Shown here: positions 33,658 through 42,972 of the stretch, one piece after another | Numbering within the stretch: the stretch's first letter is position 1 | Layout: each line of letters begins with the position of its first letter | NCBI RefSeq assembly: GCF_018362975.1 | Contig: NZ_CP074371.1 | Coordinates: 6,200,001 to 6,264,000, forward strand | Length of the DNA stretch: 64,000 nucleotides | Source: Nocardia tengchongensis | GTDB taxonomy: Bacteria; Actinomycetota; Actinomycetes; Mycobacteriales; Mycobacteriaceae | Reading direction: 5' to 3' | The notes under the pieces: generated by a model | Seen by the model: only the letters and a program-made list of their open reading frames with translations | What the model was told of the DNA's origin: nothing | The model's database searches: none | Translations under genes and position numbers: made by a program

Positions 33658-35025
33658 ATGCGGACCGGGATGTTGAACGTAACGGAGCTGATCGCCAGAG
33701 TCGAGGCGGGCACCCTCGATACCGTGCTGGTGGCGATGACAGACATGCAGGGCAGACTGCAGGGAAAGCGTTGCTCAGCACAGTTTTTCGTCGATGAAAT
33801 ACTCGACCATGCCACCGAAGCCTGCAACTACCTACTCGCCGTCGACGTCGAGATGACCACCGTCGACGGCTACGAGATGTCCTCCTGGGACACCGGCTAC
33901 GGCGACTTCGTCCTGCGCCCGGACCTCGCCACCCTCCGCCTGCTCCCCTGGTTGCCAGGCACCGCCCTGGTCCTGTGCGACGTCGAACAGGTCGACACCC
34001 ACGGCAACCACGGCCAACCGGTACCCGCCTCCCCCAGGCAGGTCCTGCGCGCCCAACTCGATCGCCTGGCCGAGCACGGCCTCTACGCCTACGTCGGCAC
34101 CGAACTCGAATTCCTCGTCTTCGACGACACCTACGAGTCCGCCTTCCGTACCGGCTACCGCGACCTCACCCCGGCCAACCAGTACAACGTCGACTACTCC
34201 ATGCTCGGCACGGCGCGCATCGAACCCCTGCTCCGCCGCATCCGCACCGAAATGTCCGGCGCGGGAATGTATGTCGAGTCCGCCAAGGGCGAATGCAACC
34301 CCGGCCAGCACGAGATCGCCTTCCGCTACGACGAGGCCCTGGTCACCTGCGACAACCACAGCATCTACAAGACCGGCGCGAAGGAGATCGCCGCTCAGGA
34401 CGGCCGCAGCATCACCTTCATGGCGAAATACAATGAGCGGGAGGGCAATTCCTGCCACATCCACATCAGCCTGCGTGACGCGTCAGGGAAGCCGGTCTTC
34501 GCCGACGGCGACGGTCCGGGGGCGCTCATGCGGCACTTCATCGCCGGCCAACTGGACAGCCTGCGCGAACTCACCTACATGCTGGCACCGAATATCAACT
34601 CCTACAAACGGTTCCAGGCCGGAAGCTTCGCCCCGACCGCCCTCGCGTGGGGCCGCGACAACCGCACCTGCGCACTGCGCGTCGTCGGCCACGGCCCGTC
34701 GTTGCGCTTGGAGAACCGCATCCCCGGCGGCGACGTGAACCCGTACCTGGCCGTGGCCGCGGTCATCGCCGCGGGCCTGCACGGTATCGACCGTCAGCTG
34801 CCGCTCGAACCGGAGTTCCACGGCAACGCCTACCGCTCCAACCGCCCGCGCGTCCCGCACACCCTGCGCGAGGCCGCGCACCTGTTCGGCGAGAGCAAGG
34901 TCGCGCAGCAGGCGTTCGGCGCGGACGTGGTCCGGCACTACCGCAATGCCGCACAGGTCGAGCTGGACGCCTACGATGCGGCGGTGACCGACTGGGAGCG
35001 GATCCGTGGCTTCGAACGACTCTGA
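33658..35025 (+). CDS. glnA4: glutamine synthetase-like gamma-glutamylamine ligase (GlnA4 type)
   Basis: 455 residues. The glutamine synthetase fold is clear: YVGTELEFLVFDD (metal-binding Glu), AKGECNPGQHEIAFRYDEALVTCDN, the HIHISLRD strand, ANPAVNSYKR-like APNINSYKR and the RLENRIPGGDVNPYLA loop. The Asp/Arg details fit the class that glutamylates amines rather than ammonia. In Streptomyces coelicolor GlnA3 acts on polyamines and GlnA4 on ethanolamine. The gene order here (ligase, GATase, aldehyde dehydrogenase, SDR) is the M. tuberculosis Rv2860c-Rv2857c order, so I call it GlnA4. The start has GAGAGGGG upstream; a second ATG four codons on is possible. Confidence 0.86.
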   Translation: MRTGMLNVTELIARVEAGTLDTVLVAMTDMQGRLQGKRCSAQFFVDEILDHATEACNYLLAVDVEMTTVDGYEMSSWDTGYGDFVLRPDLATLRLLPWLPGTALVLCDVEQVDTHGNHGQPVPASPRQVLRAQLDRLAEHGLYAYVGTELEFLVFDDTYESAFRTGYRDLTPANQYNVDYSMLGTARIEPLLRRIRTEMSGAGMYVESAKGECNPGQHEIAFRYDEALVTCDNHSIYKTGAKEIAAQDGRSITFMAKYNEREGNSCHIHISLRDASGKPVFADGDGPGALMRHFIAGQLDSLRELTYMLAPNINSYKRFQAGSFAPTALAWGRDNRTCALRVVGHGPSLRLENRIPGGDVNPYLAVAAVIAAGLHGIDRQLPLEPEFHGNAYRSNRPRVPHTLREAAHLFGESKVAQQAFGADVVRHYRNAAQVELDAYDAAVTDWERIRGFERL

Positions 35026-35749
35026 CACCATCCGGCGGCCGATCATCGGCCTGCCCACCTACTCCGAGCGCACCCGCTTCGGACACTGGGACGTGGATGC
35101 CGCCGTGCTGGCGCGCACCTATGTCGATCTGACCGAGCGGGCGGGCGGCATCCCGGTCCTGTTGCCGCCGATCGGGGCCGCGCGGCCCGAACTGATCGAG
35201 CGGCTCGACGGGCTGGTGCTCACCGGCGGCGCGGACCTGGACCCCGCCCGGTACGGCGCGTCCGCGCATGCCGCGACCCGGGGGCTGCGTCCGGACCGCG
35301 ACGAATCCGAGTTCGGACTGTTCGCGCTCGCGCGGGAGACGGGACTGCCGGTGCTGGCGATCTGCCGCGGACTGCAATTGGTGAACGTCGCGCTCGGCGG
35401 CACTCTGGTGCAGCACATCCCGGATGTGGTCGGGCATACCGATCATTCCCGGACGCCCGGCGTCTTCACGGTCACGACCGTCACCACCGTGCCGGGCAGC
35501 CAGGTGGCCGCCATCGCCGGCCCGGAGCTGAAGGCGCACTGCCACCACCATCAAGCCATCGACATCCTCGCCCCCGAGCTCACCGCCTCCGCGCACGCCC
35601 CGGACGGCATCATCGAGGCGGCCGAGAGCCGTGAGGGACCGTTTCTGCTGGGCGTGCAATGGCATCCGGAGGAGAACGCGACCGAGACCCGTCTCATGCG
35701 GGCCCTGGTCGATCAGGCCGCACAGTATGCGAAGGAGCGCAACCGGTGA
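35006..35749 (+). CDS. puuD: gamma-glutamyl-gamma-aminobutyrate hydrolase family (class I GATase-like)
   Basis: 247 residues of the peptidase C26 / class I GATase fold. The opening IGLPTYSERTRFG, the LVLTGGADLDPARYG strand, the nucleophile Cys in LAICRGLQLVNVALGG near residue 118 and the catalytic His-Glu in GVQWHPEEN near residue 225 are all present. The family splits gamma-glutamyl amides such as gamma-glutamyl-GABA, releasing glutamate, the last step of a glutamylated-amine pathway. The GTG start overlaps the glnA4 end by 20 bases, and the stop overlaps the next gene (GTGA), so the three are one translation unit. Confidence 0.9.
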   Translation: MASNDSDTIRRPIIGLPTYSERTRFGHWDVDAAVLARTYVDLTERAGGIPVLLPPIGAARPELIERLDGLVLTGGADLDPARYGASAHAATRGLRPDRDESEFGLFALARETGLPVLAICRGLQLVNVALGGTLVQHIPDVVGHTDHSRTPGVFTVTTVTTVPGSQVAAIAGPELKAHCHHHQAIDILAPELTASAHAPDGIIEAAESREGPFLLGVQWHPEENATETRLMRALVDQAAQYAKERNR

Positions 35750-37107
35750 CAACGACCGACGTCGTCAATCCCGCCACCGAGGCAGTGGTGGCCACCATCG
35801 AATCGGCCGACGCGGCCGCCACCGACGCCGCCATCGAACGCGCCCACCGCGCGTCGGCGGGCTGGCGGGCCGTCGCCCCCGGCGACCGGGCGCGGCTGTT
35901 GCGGCGCTTCGCCGAGGCGGTCGACGCCGAGATCGAACAGCTGGCGCGGCTGGAAGTGAGCAACGCGGGCCACACCATCGGCAACGCCCGCTGGGAGGCG
36001 GGCAATGTCCGCGACGTGCTGCACTTCAGCGCGGGCATGCCGGAACGGTTGTCGGGCAGTCAGATTCCGGTCGCGGGCGGGGTGAACATCACCTTCTGCG
36101 AGCCGCTCGGGGTGGTCGGGATCATCGTGCCCTGGAACTTCCCGATGCCGATCGCGGCCTGGGGTTTCGGCCCGGCTCTCGCGGCCGGGAACACCGTCGT
36201 GCTCAAGCCGGCCGAACTGACCCCGTTGACCGCGATCCGGCTCGGTGAGCTCGCGTTGGAAGCGGGTCTGCCGGAGAACGTCTTCCAGGTGATCCCGGGC
36301 CGTGGTTCGGTGGTCGGGGCGCGGTTCGTCACGCATCCCGCGGTGCGCAAGGTCGTGTTCACCGGCTCCACCGAGGTGGGCAAGCAGATCATGGCCGGGT
36401 GCGCCGACCAGGTGAAGCGGGTGACCCTCGAATTGGGCGGCAAGAGCGCCAATATCGTGTTCGCCGACGCGGACCTGGAGCGGGCCGCCGCGACCGCGCC
36501 GTACGGCGTGTTCGACAATGCCGGGCAGGATTGTTGCGCGCGATCCCGGATCCTGGTGCAGCGCAGTGTGTTCGACCGCTTCCTCGAACTGCTGGAACCC
36601 GCGGTGCAGGGGGTGCGGGTGGGCGATCCGGGCGACGAGGCGACGGAAATGGGGCCGCTGATCTCCGCCGCCCATCGGGACCGGGTCGCCGGATTCCTGG
36701 AGCCATCGACCAAGATCGCTTTCACCGGCGCTCGGGTCGAGGGACCCGGATTCTGGTTCCCGCCAACGGTTGTCCTGCCGACCGGCCCTGGTGACCGGGT
36801 CCTGACCGAGGAAGTGTTCGGCCCGGTCGTCGCGGTGCTCCCCTTCGACGATGAGGCCGACGCCCTGCGGATCGCGAATGACACCGAGTACGGGCTGTCC
36901 GGCTCCATCTGGACCTCCGACGTCGGTCGCGCCCTGCGGGTGGCGCGGGGCGTCGAAGCGGGGAATCTGTCGGTGAATTCCCATTCCTCCGTGCGGTATT
37001 GGACGCCGTTCGGCGGGTTCAAGCAGTCCGGGTTGGGCCGTGAGCTCGGACCCGACGCGGCGCGCGCCTTCACCGAGACCAAGAACGTCTTCCTCGCCAC
37101 CGAATAG
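35746..37107 (+). CDS. aldC: aldehyde dehydrogenase of the gamma-glutamylamine pathway
   Basis: 453 residues, NAD(P)-dependent aldehyde dehydrogenase. VPWNFPMPIAAWGF, the KPAELTPLTA cofactor segment, FTGSTEVGKQIM, the general-base Glu in VTLELGGKSANIV near residue 236, and the Cys in NAGQDCCARSR near residue 268 are visible. In this operon the substrate should be the aldehyde made from a gamma-glutamylated amine or the SDR product. The GTG at 35746 overlaps the preceding stop (GTGA); upstream open frame is shadow of that gene. It has the position of M. tuberculosis aldC (Rv2858c). It ends 24 bases before the SDR gene. Confidence 0.9.
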   Translation: MTTTDVVNPATEAVVATIESADAAATDAAIERAHRASAGWRAVAPGDRARLLRRFAEAVDAEIEQLARLEVSNAGHTIGNARWEAGNVRDVLHFSAGMPERLSGSQIPVAGGVNITFCEPLGVVGIIVPWNFPMPIAAWGFGPALAAGNTVVLKPAELTPLTAIRLGELALEAGLPENVFQVIPGRGSVVGARFVTHPAVRKVVFTGSTEVGKQIMAGCADQVKRVTLELGGKSANIVFADADLERAAATAPYGVFDNAGQDCCARSRILVQRSVFDRFLELLEPAVQGVRVGDPGDEATEMGPLISAAHRDRVAGFLEPSTKIAFTGARVEGPGFWFPPTVVLPTGPGDRVLTEEVFGPVVAVLPFDDEADALRIANDTEYGLSGSIWTSDVGRALRVARGVEAGNLSVNSHSSVRYWTPFGGFKQSGLGRELGPDAARAFTETKNVFLATE

Positions 37108-37131
37108 CCCCCACCACCATTCGAAGGAGAT

Positions 37132-37899
37132 ATGTTGCAGCGCTTACAGGATCGTGTCGCGGTGGTCACCGGCGGCGGCAGCGGCATCGGGCTGGCCACC
37201 GTCCGGCGTTTCGCCCAGGAGGGTGCGAAGGTGGTGGTCGCCGATATCGACGCCGCCACTGGTGAGGCCGCCGCGGCCGAGGTCGGCGGGCTCTACGTGA
37301 AGGTCGACGTCACCGACGAGGACCAGGTGCGGGCCATGTTCCAGACCGCCGTGGACACCTACGGCGGCCTCGACATCGCCTTCAACAACGCGGGTATCTC
37401 ACCGCCGGACGACGATTCGATCCTCACCACCGGCATCGACGCCTGGCGCCGCGTGCAGGAGGTCAATCTGACCTCGGTGTATCTGTGCAGCAAGTACGCC
37501 ATCGAGCACATGCTCGAGCGCGGCAAGGGCTCGGTCATCAATACCGCGTCGTTCGTGGCCGTGATGGGCGCGGCCACCTCGCAGATCTCCTACACCGCCT
37601 CCAAGGGCGGCGTGCTGGCGATGAGCCGGGAGTTGGGAGTGCAGTTCGCGCGGCAGGGTATTCGCGTGAACGCGCTGTGCCCGGGACCGGTCAACACTCC
37701 CCTGCTGCAGGAGCTGTTCGCCAAGGATCCGGAGCGGGCCGCGCGCCGGCTGGTGCACATTCCCACCGGCCGGTTCGCCGAGCCGGAGGAGATCGCCGCC
37801 GCCGTGGCCTTCCTCGCCAGCGACGATTCCTCCTTCATCACCGCCTCGCAGTTCCTGGTCGACGGCGGCATCTCCGGGGCGTACGTGACCCCGCTGTAG
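37132..37899 (+). CDS. SDR family oxidoreductase of the glnA4 operon
   Basis: 255 residues. TGGGSGIGLAT, the acidic VVVADIDAAT (NAD), NNAGISPPDD, the Ser in NTASFVAVMG and Y-x-x-x-K in ISYTASKGG are present. It is the counterpart of M. tuberculosis Rv2857c. It may oxidise an alcohol intermediate of the glutamylated amine, which would fit ethanolamine (gamma-glutamylethanolamide to the aldehyde) better than a polyamine. The ATG has GAAGGAGAT at a good distance, the best ribosome site in the operon. It converges with the APC permease gene with no gap. Confidence 0.88.
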   Translation: MLQRLQDRVAVVTGGGSGIGLATVRRFAQEGAKVVVADIDAATGEAAAAEVGGLYVKVDVTDEDQVRAMFQTAVDTYGGLDIAFNNAGISPPDDDSILTTGIDAWRRVQEVNLTSVYLCSKYAIEHMLERGKGSVINTASFVAVMGAATSQISYTASKGGVLAMSRELGVQFARQGIRVNALCPGPVNTPLLQELFAKDPERAARRLVHIPTGRFAEPEEIAAAVAFLASDDSSFITASQFLVDGGISGAYVTPL

Positions 37900-39423
37900 T
37901 CACTCCTCCACGGTCCGTTTCGGCCCGGTGAACCAGCGCCGGGCCGAGACGAACCACCAGATCGCGATCGCGCCCACCACCCCGACCAGGGTGATGGGCG
38001 CGTAATTCACCGAGTTCCAGGTGAATCCGTCCACCCACGGATACCCGTGGTCGTCGGTCGGCAGGATGAACAGCACGCTGATCAGCACGATCCAGATCAA
38101 CGCGATGATCCCGATCGGCCGATACCAGCGTCCGAGCTGCCACGGGCCGGCCTGGAATCGATCCCCGCGCAGCAGCCGCAGCAGCACCGGAATCCCGTAG
38201 GCGATGTAGAGGCCGATGGTGGCCACCGAGGTCGCGGCGGCATAGGCGGTCGGGGCGTTGGCGGCGGGCACCAGCATGGACGGGATCAGCAGGATGAACG
38301 CGAACACCGAGACGAACACGACCGCGTTCACCGGCACCCGCCGCGCCGACAGGGTCGCCCACAGTTTGGATCCGGGCACCGCGCCGTCGCGGGCGAAGGC
38401 GAACAGCATCCGGGAGGCCGCGGTCACCGAGGCGTAGCCGCAGAACAATTGGGCGATGGCGGCGATGATCAGCAGCAGCCCCGACCAGAACGAGTTCAGT
38501 GAATTCTGCAGGATGTAGATGACCGGATAGCCGCTGTTCTTGGTCGGGTTCAGCGCGTCGTCGAGGTTCGGGATCGCGAAGGTCACCGCCATGATGAGCA
38601 GATAGCCCGCGACCGCCGACACCACGATGGTGTTGATGATCCCCTTGGCGGCCATCCGCGAGGCGTCGTGGGTCTCCTCCGACATGTGCGCCGAGGCGTC
38701 GTATCCGGTGAACGTGTACTGCGCGTGCAGCAGGCCGAGCAGGAAGCTGAAGGCCACCCCGCCGAATCCGACGGCGCTGTTGTCCACGGTCTTGGTGAAC
38801 ACGAATCCGATGCTCTGATGGTGTCGCGCACCGAATCCCAGTACCACCACGAACATGGCGACTCCGCCCACATGCCACCACGCGGACACATTGTTGATCA
38901 CCGCCGACAGGTGCGGGCCGATCACGTTCAGCACCGCGTGCAGCACCAGGATGCCGGAGAACACCAGGAAGATGGCGGTCCGGTCGGTGCCGATGTCGAC
39001 CCCGATCACATTGAGCACGGCGGTGGTGAAGATGGCCGCGCCGTAGTCGATGGCGGCGGTCACCGCGATCTGCCCGATCAGGTTGAACCAGCCGGTGAAC
39101 CAGCCCCACACCGGCCCGCCCAGTTCCGACGCCCACCAGTACAGGCCGCCCGAAGTCGGGTAGGCCGACGCCAGTTCGGCCATGGCCAGACCGACGAACA
39201 GCACCATCACCGAGACCAGCGGCCAGCCCCAGGCCATGGTGATCGGCCCGCCGTTGGCCAGGCCGATTCCGTAGCTGGCCAGGCCGCCGGTGAGAATCGA
39301 GACGATGGTGAAGCTGATCGCGAAATTCGAGAATCCGGACCAGGATCGCGCCAATTCCTGTTTGTAGCCGAGTTCGGCGAGCCGCCGTTCGTCATCATCG
39401 GATCGAGACTGGGTTGCGGTCAT
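37900..39423 (-). CDS. APC family amino acid/amine permease
   Basis: About 507 residues with 12 hydrophobic helices. The family's opening (LAELGYKQELARSWSGFSNFAISFTIVSILTGG) and the G-x-x-x-A segment ASAYPTSGGLYWWASELGG are clear, as is YDASAHMSEETHDASR in the middle. This branch includes GABA, choline/ethanolamine and polyamine carriers. The ATG at 39423 is chosen over 39435 as it follows GGGAGC. It is transcribed towards the glnA4 operon, so it is a separate transcript, but its position suggests that it imports the amine used there. Confidence 0.88.
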   Translation of the reverse strand: MTATQSRSDDDERRLAELGYKQELARSWSGFSNFAISFTIVSILTGGLASYGIGLANGGPITMAWGWPLVSVMVLFVGLAMAELASAYPTSGGLYWWASELGGPVWGWFTGWFNLIGQIAVTAAIDYGAAIFTTAVLNVIGVDIGTDRTAIFLVFSGILVLHAVLNVIGPHLSAVINNVSAWWHVGGVAMFVVVLGFGARHHQSIGFVFTKTVDNSAVGFGGVAFSFLLGLLHAQYTFTGYDASAHMSEETHDASRMAAKGIINTIVVSAVAGYLLIMAVTFAIPNLDDALNPTKNSGYPVIYILQNSLNSFWSGLLLIIAAIAQLFCGYASVTAASRMLFAFARDGAVPGSKLWATLSARRVPVNAVVFVSVFAFILLIPSMLVPAANAPTAYAAATSVATIGLYIAYGIPVLLRLLRGDRFQAGPWQLGRWYRPIGIIALIWIVLISVLFILPTDDHGYPWVDGFTWNSVNYAPITLVGVVGAIAIWWFVSARRWFTGPKRTVEE

Positions 39424-39617
39424 GCTTGCTCCCATGTGAAAACACCGCCCTCACACGGCGTTTGCCAGGAGCCCAGTGTGCGGCAATCGCGCGACGGGCG
39501 CAGGGCCAACGCCGAAACCGGTCGCCCGGTACACGCCGACGGCGACGCTCGACCCTGAACACAAAGTCGATAAGTTCGAGGTACCCGCCACGCCCACCCT
39601 CCCGGCAGGAGTAACCG

Positions 39618-40238
39618 ATGCTCCCTCCCCCGCCCGACCCCCACCCCGAGTACCGCGACCCCGCCGCGCCCGACACCCTCTACGCGACTAAACCGCCCTG
39701 GGACATCGACCGCCCCCAGCCCGCGTTCACCGCCCTGGCCGAGCACGGTGACCTGCACGGCCGGGTCCTCGACCTGGGTTGCGGCACCGGCGAACACGCC
39801 CTGCTCGCCGCGAGCCTCGGCCTCGACGCCACCGGCATCGACGTGTCCGCGCAGGCGCTGGAGCTGGCCCGGGCCAAGGCAGCCGACCGCGGGTTGAAGG
39901 CCCGGTTCGTGCGCCACAGCGCCCTCGACCTCGCGACCCTCGGCGAAACCTTCGACACCGTCCTGGACTGCGGCCTGTTCCACCTCTTCGACGGCGCGGA
40001 ACGCACCGCCCTGGTGACCGGCCTGGCCACCATCGTCCGGCCCGGCGGCCGCTACTTCCTGCTCGGCTTCAGCGACCGCCAGCCCGGCACCTGGGGCCCA
40101 CATCGCCTGAGCCGCAGCGATATCGAGACCGCTTTCACCGACGGCTGGCGGCTCGATTCCCTGGAACCGGCCACCCTCGACATCCTGCTGGACGCCACAC
40201 CGGTGGCCGCCTGGCTCGCGGCGCTGACCCGGATCTGA
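39618..40238 (+). CDS. class I SAM-dependent methyltransferase
   Basis: 206 residues. The SAM-binding motif I is VLDLGCGTGEHAL near residue 50, motif II GIDVSAQALELA, motif III DTVLDCGLFHLF and the FLLGFSD strand. It begins with a proline-rich stretch and the PPWDIDRPQPAF motif typical of small methyltransferases near tellurite/thiopurine types (TehB-like). The substrate is unknown. It is divergent from the permease gene across 194 bases and converges with the response regulator gene. Confidence 0.85.
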   Translation: MLPPPPDPHPEYRDPAAPDTLYATKPPWDIDRPQPAFTALAEHGDLHGRVLDLGCGTGEHALLAASLGLDATGIDVSAQALELARAKAADRGLKARFVRHSALDLATLGETFDTVLDCGLFHLFDGAERTALVTGLATIVRPGGRYFLLGFSDRQPGTWGPHRLSRSDIETAFTDGWRLDSLEPATLDILLDATPVAAWLAALTRI

Positions 40239-40249
40239 CCGGCGGTCGC

Positions 40250-40897
40250 TCAGGCCAATCCGGCCCGGAGCACGAGAATCGCTATCTGCGTGCGGTTCTC
40301 GAGCCCGAGCTTGGCGATGATGCGGCTGATGTGCACCTTGACGGTGGACTCGCTCATGTGGAGGGTGCGGGCGATCTCGGCGTTGCCGACGCCGGTGGCG
40401 ACCGCCTGGGCGACCTCGCGTTCCCGGTCGGTGAGGGGCTCGAGCTGGGCGAGGGCGTCGGGCTGCTGGGCTCCCGGACCTCGGGTGAAGGCGGTGAGCA
40501 TGCGTTTGGTGATCGCGGGGGCCAGGATGGCGTCGCCGGCGGCGACCACCTCGACGGCGCGGGCCAGTTCCCGCGGCGGGGTGTCCTTGAGGAGGAATCC
40601 GGCGGCTCCGGATTCCAGTGCGGCATAGACGTATTCGTCGAGACCGAAGGTGGTCAGCACGAGCACCGCGGGTGGATCCGGCAGGGCGCGTACGCGGCGG
40701 GTCACCTCCAGGCCGTCGACGTGCGGCATCCGGATGTCGGTGACGACCACGTCGGGCCGGTGCCGGTGGACCAGTTCCACGATGGCGCGGCCGTCACCGT
40801 CCTGCGCCACCACCTCGATCCCGCCGCCCGCCTCCAGGATCATGGAGATGCCGGAGCGCACCAGTTCCTCGTCGTCGAGCAGCACCACCCGGATCAC
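40250..40897 (-). CDS. NarL/LuxR family response regulator
   Basis: 215 residues. The receiver domain has the acid pair D8-D9, the phosphorylation site D54 in VVVTDIRMPH, T82-like VLVLTTF and K104-like FLLKDTPP. A LuxR-type HTH follows (LEPLTDREREVAQAVATGVGNAEIARTLHMSESTVKVHISRIIAKLGLENRTQIAI). It is the partner of the histidine kinase gene upstream (91-base gap). The pair lies just downstream of an ABC-2 export system on the same strand, so drug or envelope-stress control of that exporter is likely. Confidence 0.92.
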   Translation of the reverse strand: MIRVVLLDDEELVRSGISMILEAGGGIEVVAQDGDGRAIVELVHRHRPDVVVTDIRMPHVDGLEVTRRVRALPDPPAVLVLTTFGLDEYVYAALESGAAGFLLKDTPPRELARAVEVVAAGDAILAPAITKRMLTAFTRGPGAQQPDALAQLEPLTDREREVAQAVATGVGNAEIARTLHMSESTVKVHISRIIAKLGLENRTQIAILVLRAGLA

Positions 40898-40987
40898 GAA
40901 ACCTCCCTCGCTACACCATTATTCGGACACCCCGCCACGATGTGCGCACCTCCGGACCGGTGGTCACCATCGCCCTCGTCCACCGCG

Positions 40988-42127
40988 TCATTCCTCCTCG
41001 AGCGAGCCCGCGAGCGGGAAAACAGCATGCACCTGGTAGCCGCCGCCGGCCAGCGGGCCGGAATGCACCGTGCCCCCGGCAAGTGCGACGCGCTCCCGCA
41101 TGCCGAGCAGCCCGAAGCCGGAACCCTGCGCGGCCAGCGCGGTCCGTTCGCCGCGGCCGTTGCGGACATCGACGTCGAGGTGGCCGTCGTCCACGGTGAG
41201 CGCCACCCGCACCTCGGCGCCGGCCGCGTGTTTGGCGGCATTGGTCAACGCCTCCAAGACGATTCGGTGCGCCGCGCGCCCCACCGGTCCCGGCACCGGC
41301 GGCAGTTGCGGCGGCAGCGACAACTCCACCCGCTGCCCGGCCTCGGTGGCCTGCGCGACGAGTTCGGCGATGGCGGCCAGGTCCGGGGCGGGCCGCAACG
41401 GCACCGGTTCGTCGCCGCCGTCGCGGGCGCGCAGCACCCCGAGCAGCTCGCGCATCTCGGTGAGGGCGTGCGCGCCGGTGGTTCGAATGGTGCCCGCGAT
41501 TTCGGCGGGCTTGCCTTCGGCCGAGACCTCGAGCGCGCCCGCGAGCACGGTGATCTGCGAGATCCGGTGCGCGACGATATCGTGCAGCTCCCCGGCGATG
41601 CGCAGGCGTTCGGCTTCGACGGCCGCCTGGGCACGCAGATCCTGTTCCCGTTCGGCTTGTTCGGCGCGTTCCCGCAGTGCCGCAAGGGTTTCGGCGCGCT
41701 GGTTGGCCCACAGCCCCCACAGCAGCGGGACCGCGAGCAGCACGGCCATGATGGCAAAGCGGGCGAAGAACAGGTTCCACCACGCGCCCGCACCCCAGCC
41801 CACCACCGACACCACCAGCGCGGCGATGGCCGCCAGCCAGGTCGGGCGGCGGTTGCCGTAGCGGCGGGCGACGGTGAACAGGGCCGGCATCGTCGGCGCG
41901 AACGCCCCGACCAGCACCTGCGCGAGCAGCACCGCGCCCAGCACCGGCAATGGCCGGTAGCGCCGGAACAGCAGGGCGACACCGGCCGCGACCGCCACCG
42001 GCGGGCCCGCGACCGCGGGCAGCACCCCGATGGCGGAGGTCTGGACCTCGGAGAAGCCGACCGCCCCGAACCCGACAGCGAGCACGACATCGAGGATCAG
42101 CAGGCCGATCCGTCGTGTCGTGCTCAT
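40988..42127 (-). CDS. NarL-type sensor histidine kinase
   Basis: 379 residues. Four to five hydrophobic helices span about residues 5-140, then a coiled segment (RERAEQAEREQDLRAQAAVEAERLRIAGELHDIVAH) with phosphoacceptor His182, then a HATPase domain with EALTNAAKHA (N box), VDVRNGRG and GSGFGLLGMRERVALAGG. It has no extracellular domain, so it probably senses a signal within the membrane, as kinases near ABC exporters do. The ATG at 42127 removes a 20-residue upstream extension. The ABC permease gene ends 28 bases upstream, so ATPase, permease, kinase and regulator may be one transcript. Confidence 0.92.
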   Translation of the reverse strand: MSTTRRIGLLILDVVLAVGFGAVGFSEVQTSAIGVLPAVAGPPVAVAAGVALLFRRYRPLPVLGAVLLAQVLVGAFAPTMPALFTVARRYGNRRPTWLAAIAALVVSVVGWGAGAWWNLFFARFAIMAVLLAVPLLWGLWANQRAETLAALRERAEQAEREQDLRAQAAVEAERLRIAGELHDIVAHRISQITVLAGALEVSAEGKPAEIAGTIRTTGAHALTEMRELLGVLRARDGGDEPVPLRPAPDLAAIAELVAQATEAGQRVELSLPPQLPPVPGPVGRAAHRIVLEALTNAAKHAAGAEVRVALTVDDGHLDVDVRNGRGERTALAAQGSGFGLLGMRERVALAGGTVHSGPLAGGGYQVHAVFPLAGSLEEE

Positions 42128-42155
42128 GCCGGCAACCCTAGTCGGCGCCCGATCC

Positions 42156-42946
42156 TCACACGTCACGGCGCGCGAGCAGGACCACACCGGCAGTCAGCAA
42201 ACCAGCGGCCAGCAACGTCAGCGGCAGCGCGAGCAGCACCGGATTGCCGTTGCCGGGCGAGACCAGTTGCCCGGCCGACAGGAAGGGCATCAGCTTCGGA
42301 CTCGCACCCGCCACCACGGCGCCGGTCTCGGCGACGGTCGGGATGCCGATGGCGGCGACCATGGCGATGGTCGCGTTGCGGGTCACCGCCGCGATGCCCA
42401 TCCCGGCCAGCGCGAACAGGGTGACGTACACCGGCGCGGCGGCGAATGCCCGTGTGATCTGCGAGGTTTCGGCGGGCAGCTCCGAGGTCAGCAACTGAAC
42501 CACCACGGTCACGCCGATCAGCGCGAAGCCGTACACCGCGGCGAGCACACCGGTGGTCATCGCCTTGGCCGCCAGCACCCGGCGCGGGCGACGCAGCGTC
42601 AGCATGGTGTGGTGATGGTGCCGTAGCGGTATTCGTGCCCGAAAGCGTTGACGGCCACGGCCGTCGCGAACAGCCCCGCCAGCATCAGCGGCAGACCCGA
42701 GACCGAGGCGGTGAATTGTTCACTCGCCGTGGCGTGGTCGCGCGCCGCGGACATGTACGCGATGAGTCCCTGCACGGCCAGCCCGGCGGCGAGCAACACC
42801 CCGGTCGATCGGACGGTGGCCAGCCTGGTCAGTTCGTAGCGGATGGCATTCACCATCGCGTTGGGTGCGGAACTCCGCACGGTCATGGAGTTCGAGACGG
42901 TGTCCGTCATGCGGTGCGACAGGGTGTCGGGGGCAGCGTTGCTCAT
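42156..42946 (-). pseudogene. ABC-2 type transporter permease, one-base frameshift
   Basis: From the ATG at 42946 (SNAAPDTLSHRMTDT) the frame holds AIRYELTRLATVRSTGVLLAAGLAVQG and FGHEYRYGTITT, and then one base is missing near 42605; the next frame continues MLTLRRPRRVLAAKAMTTGVLAAVYGFALIG to 42156. The FGxEYRxGT(I/T) segment and following L-T-x-x-x-R-R are the middle of an ABC-2 permease of about 263 residues with six helices. The total is one base short of a multiple of three. The partner ATPase lies immediately upstream. Without the missing base no working exporter would be made. Confidence 0.8.
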
Positions 42947-42972
42947 CAGAGTTGTTCCCTTCGGGTCTGGCG

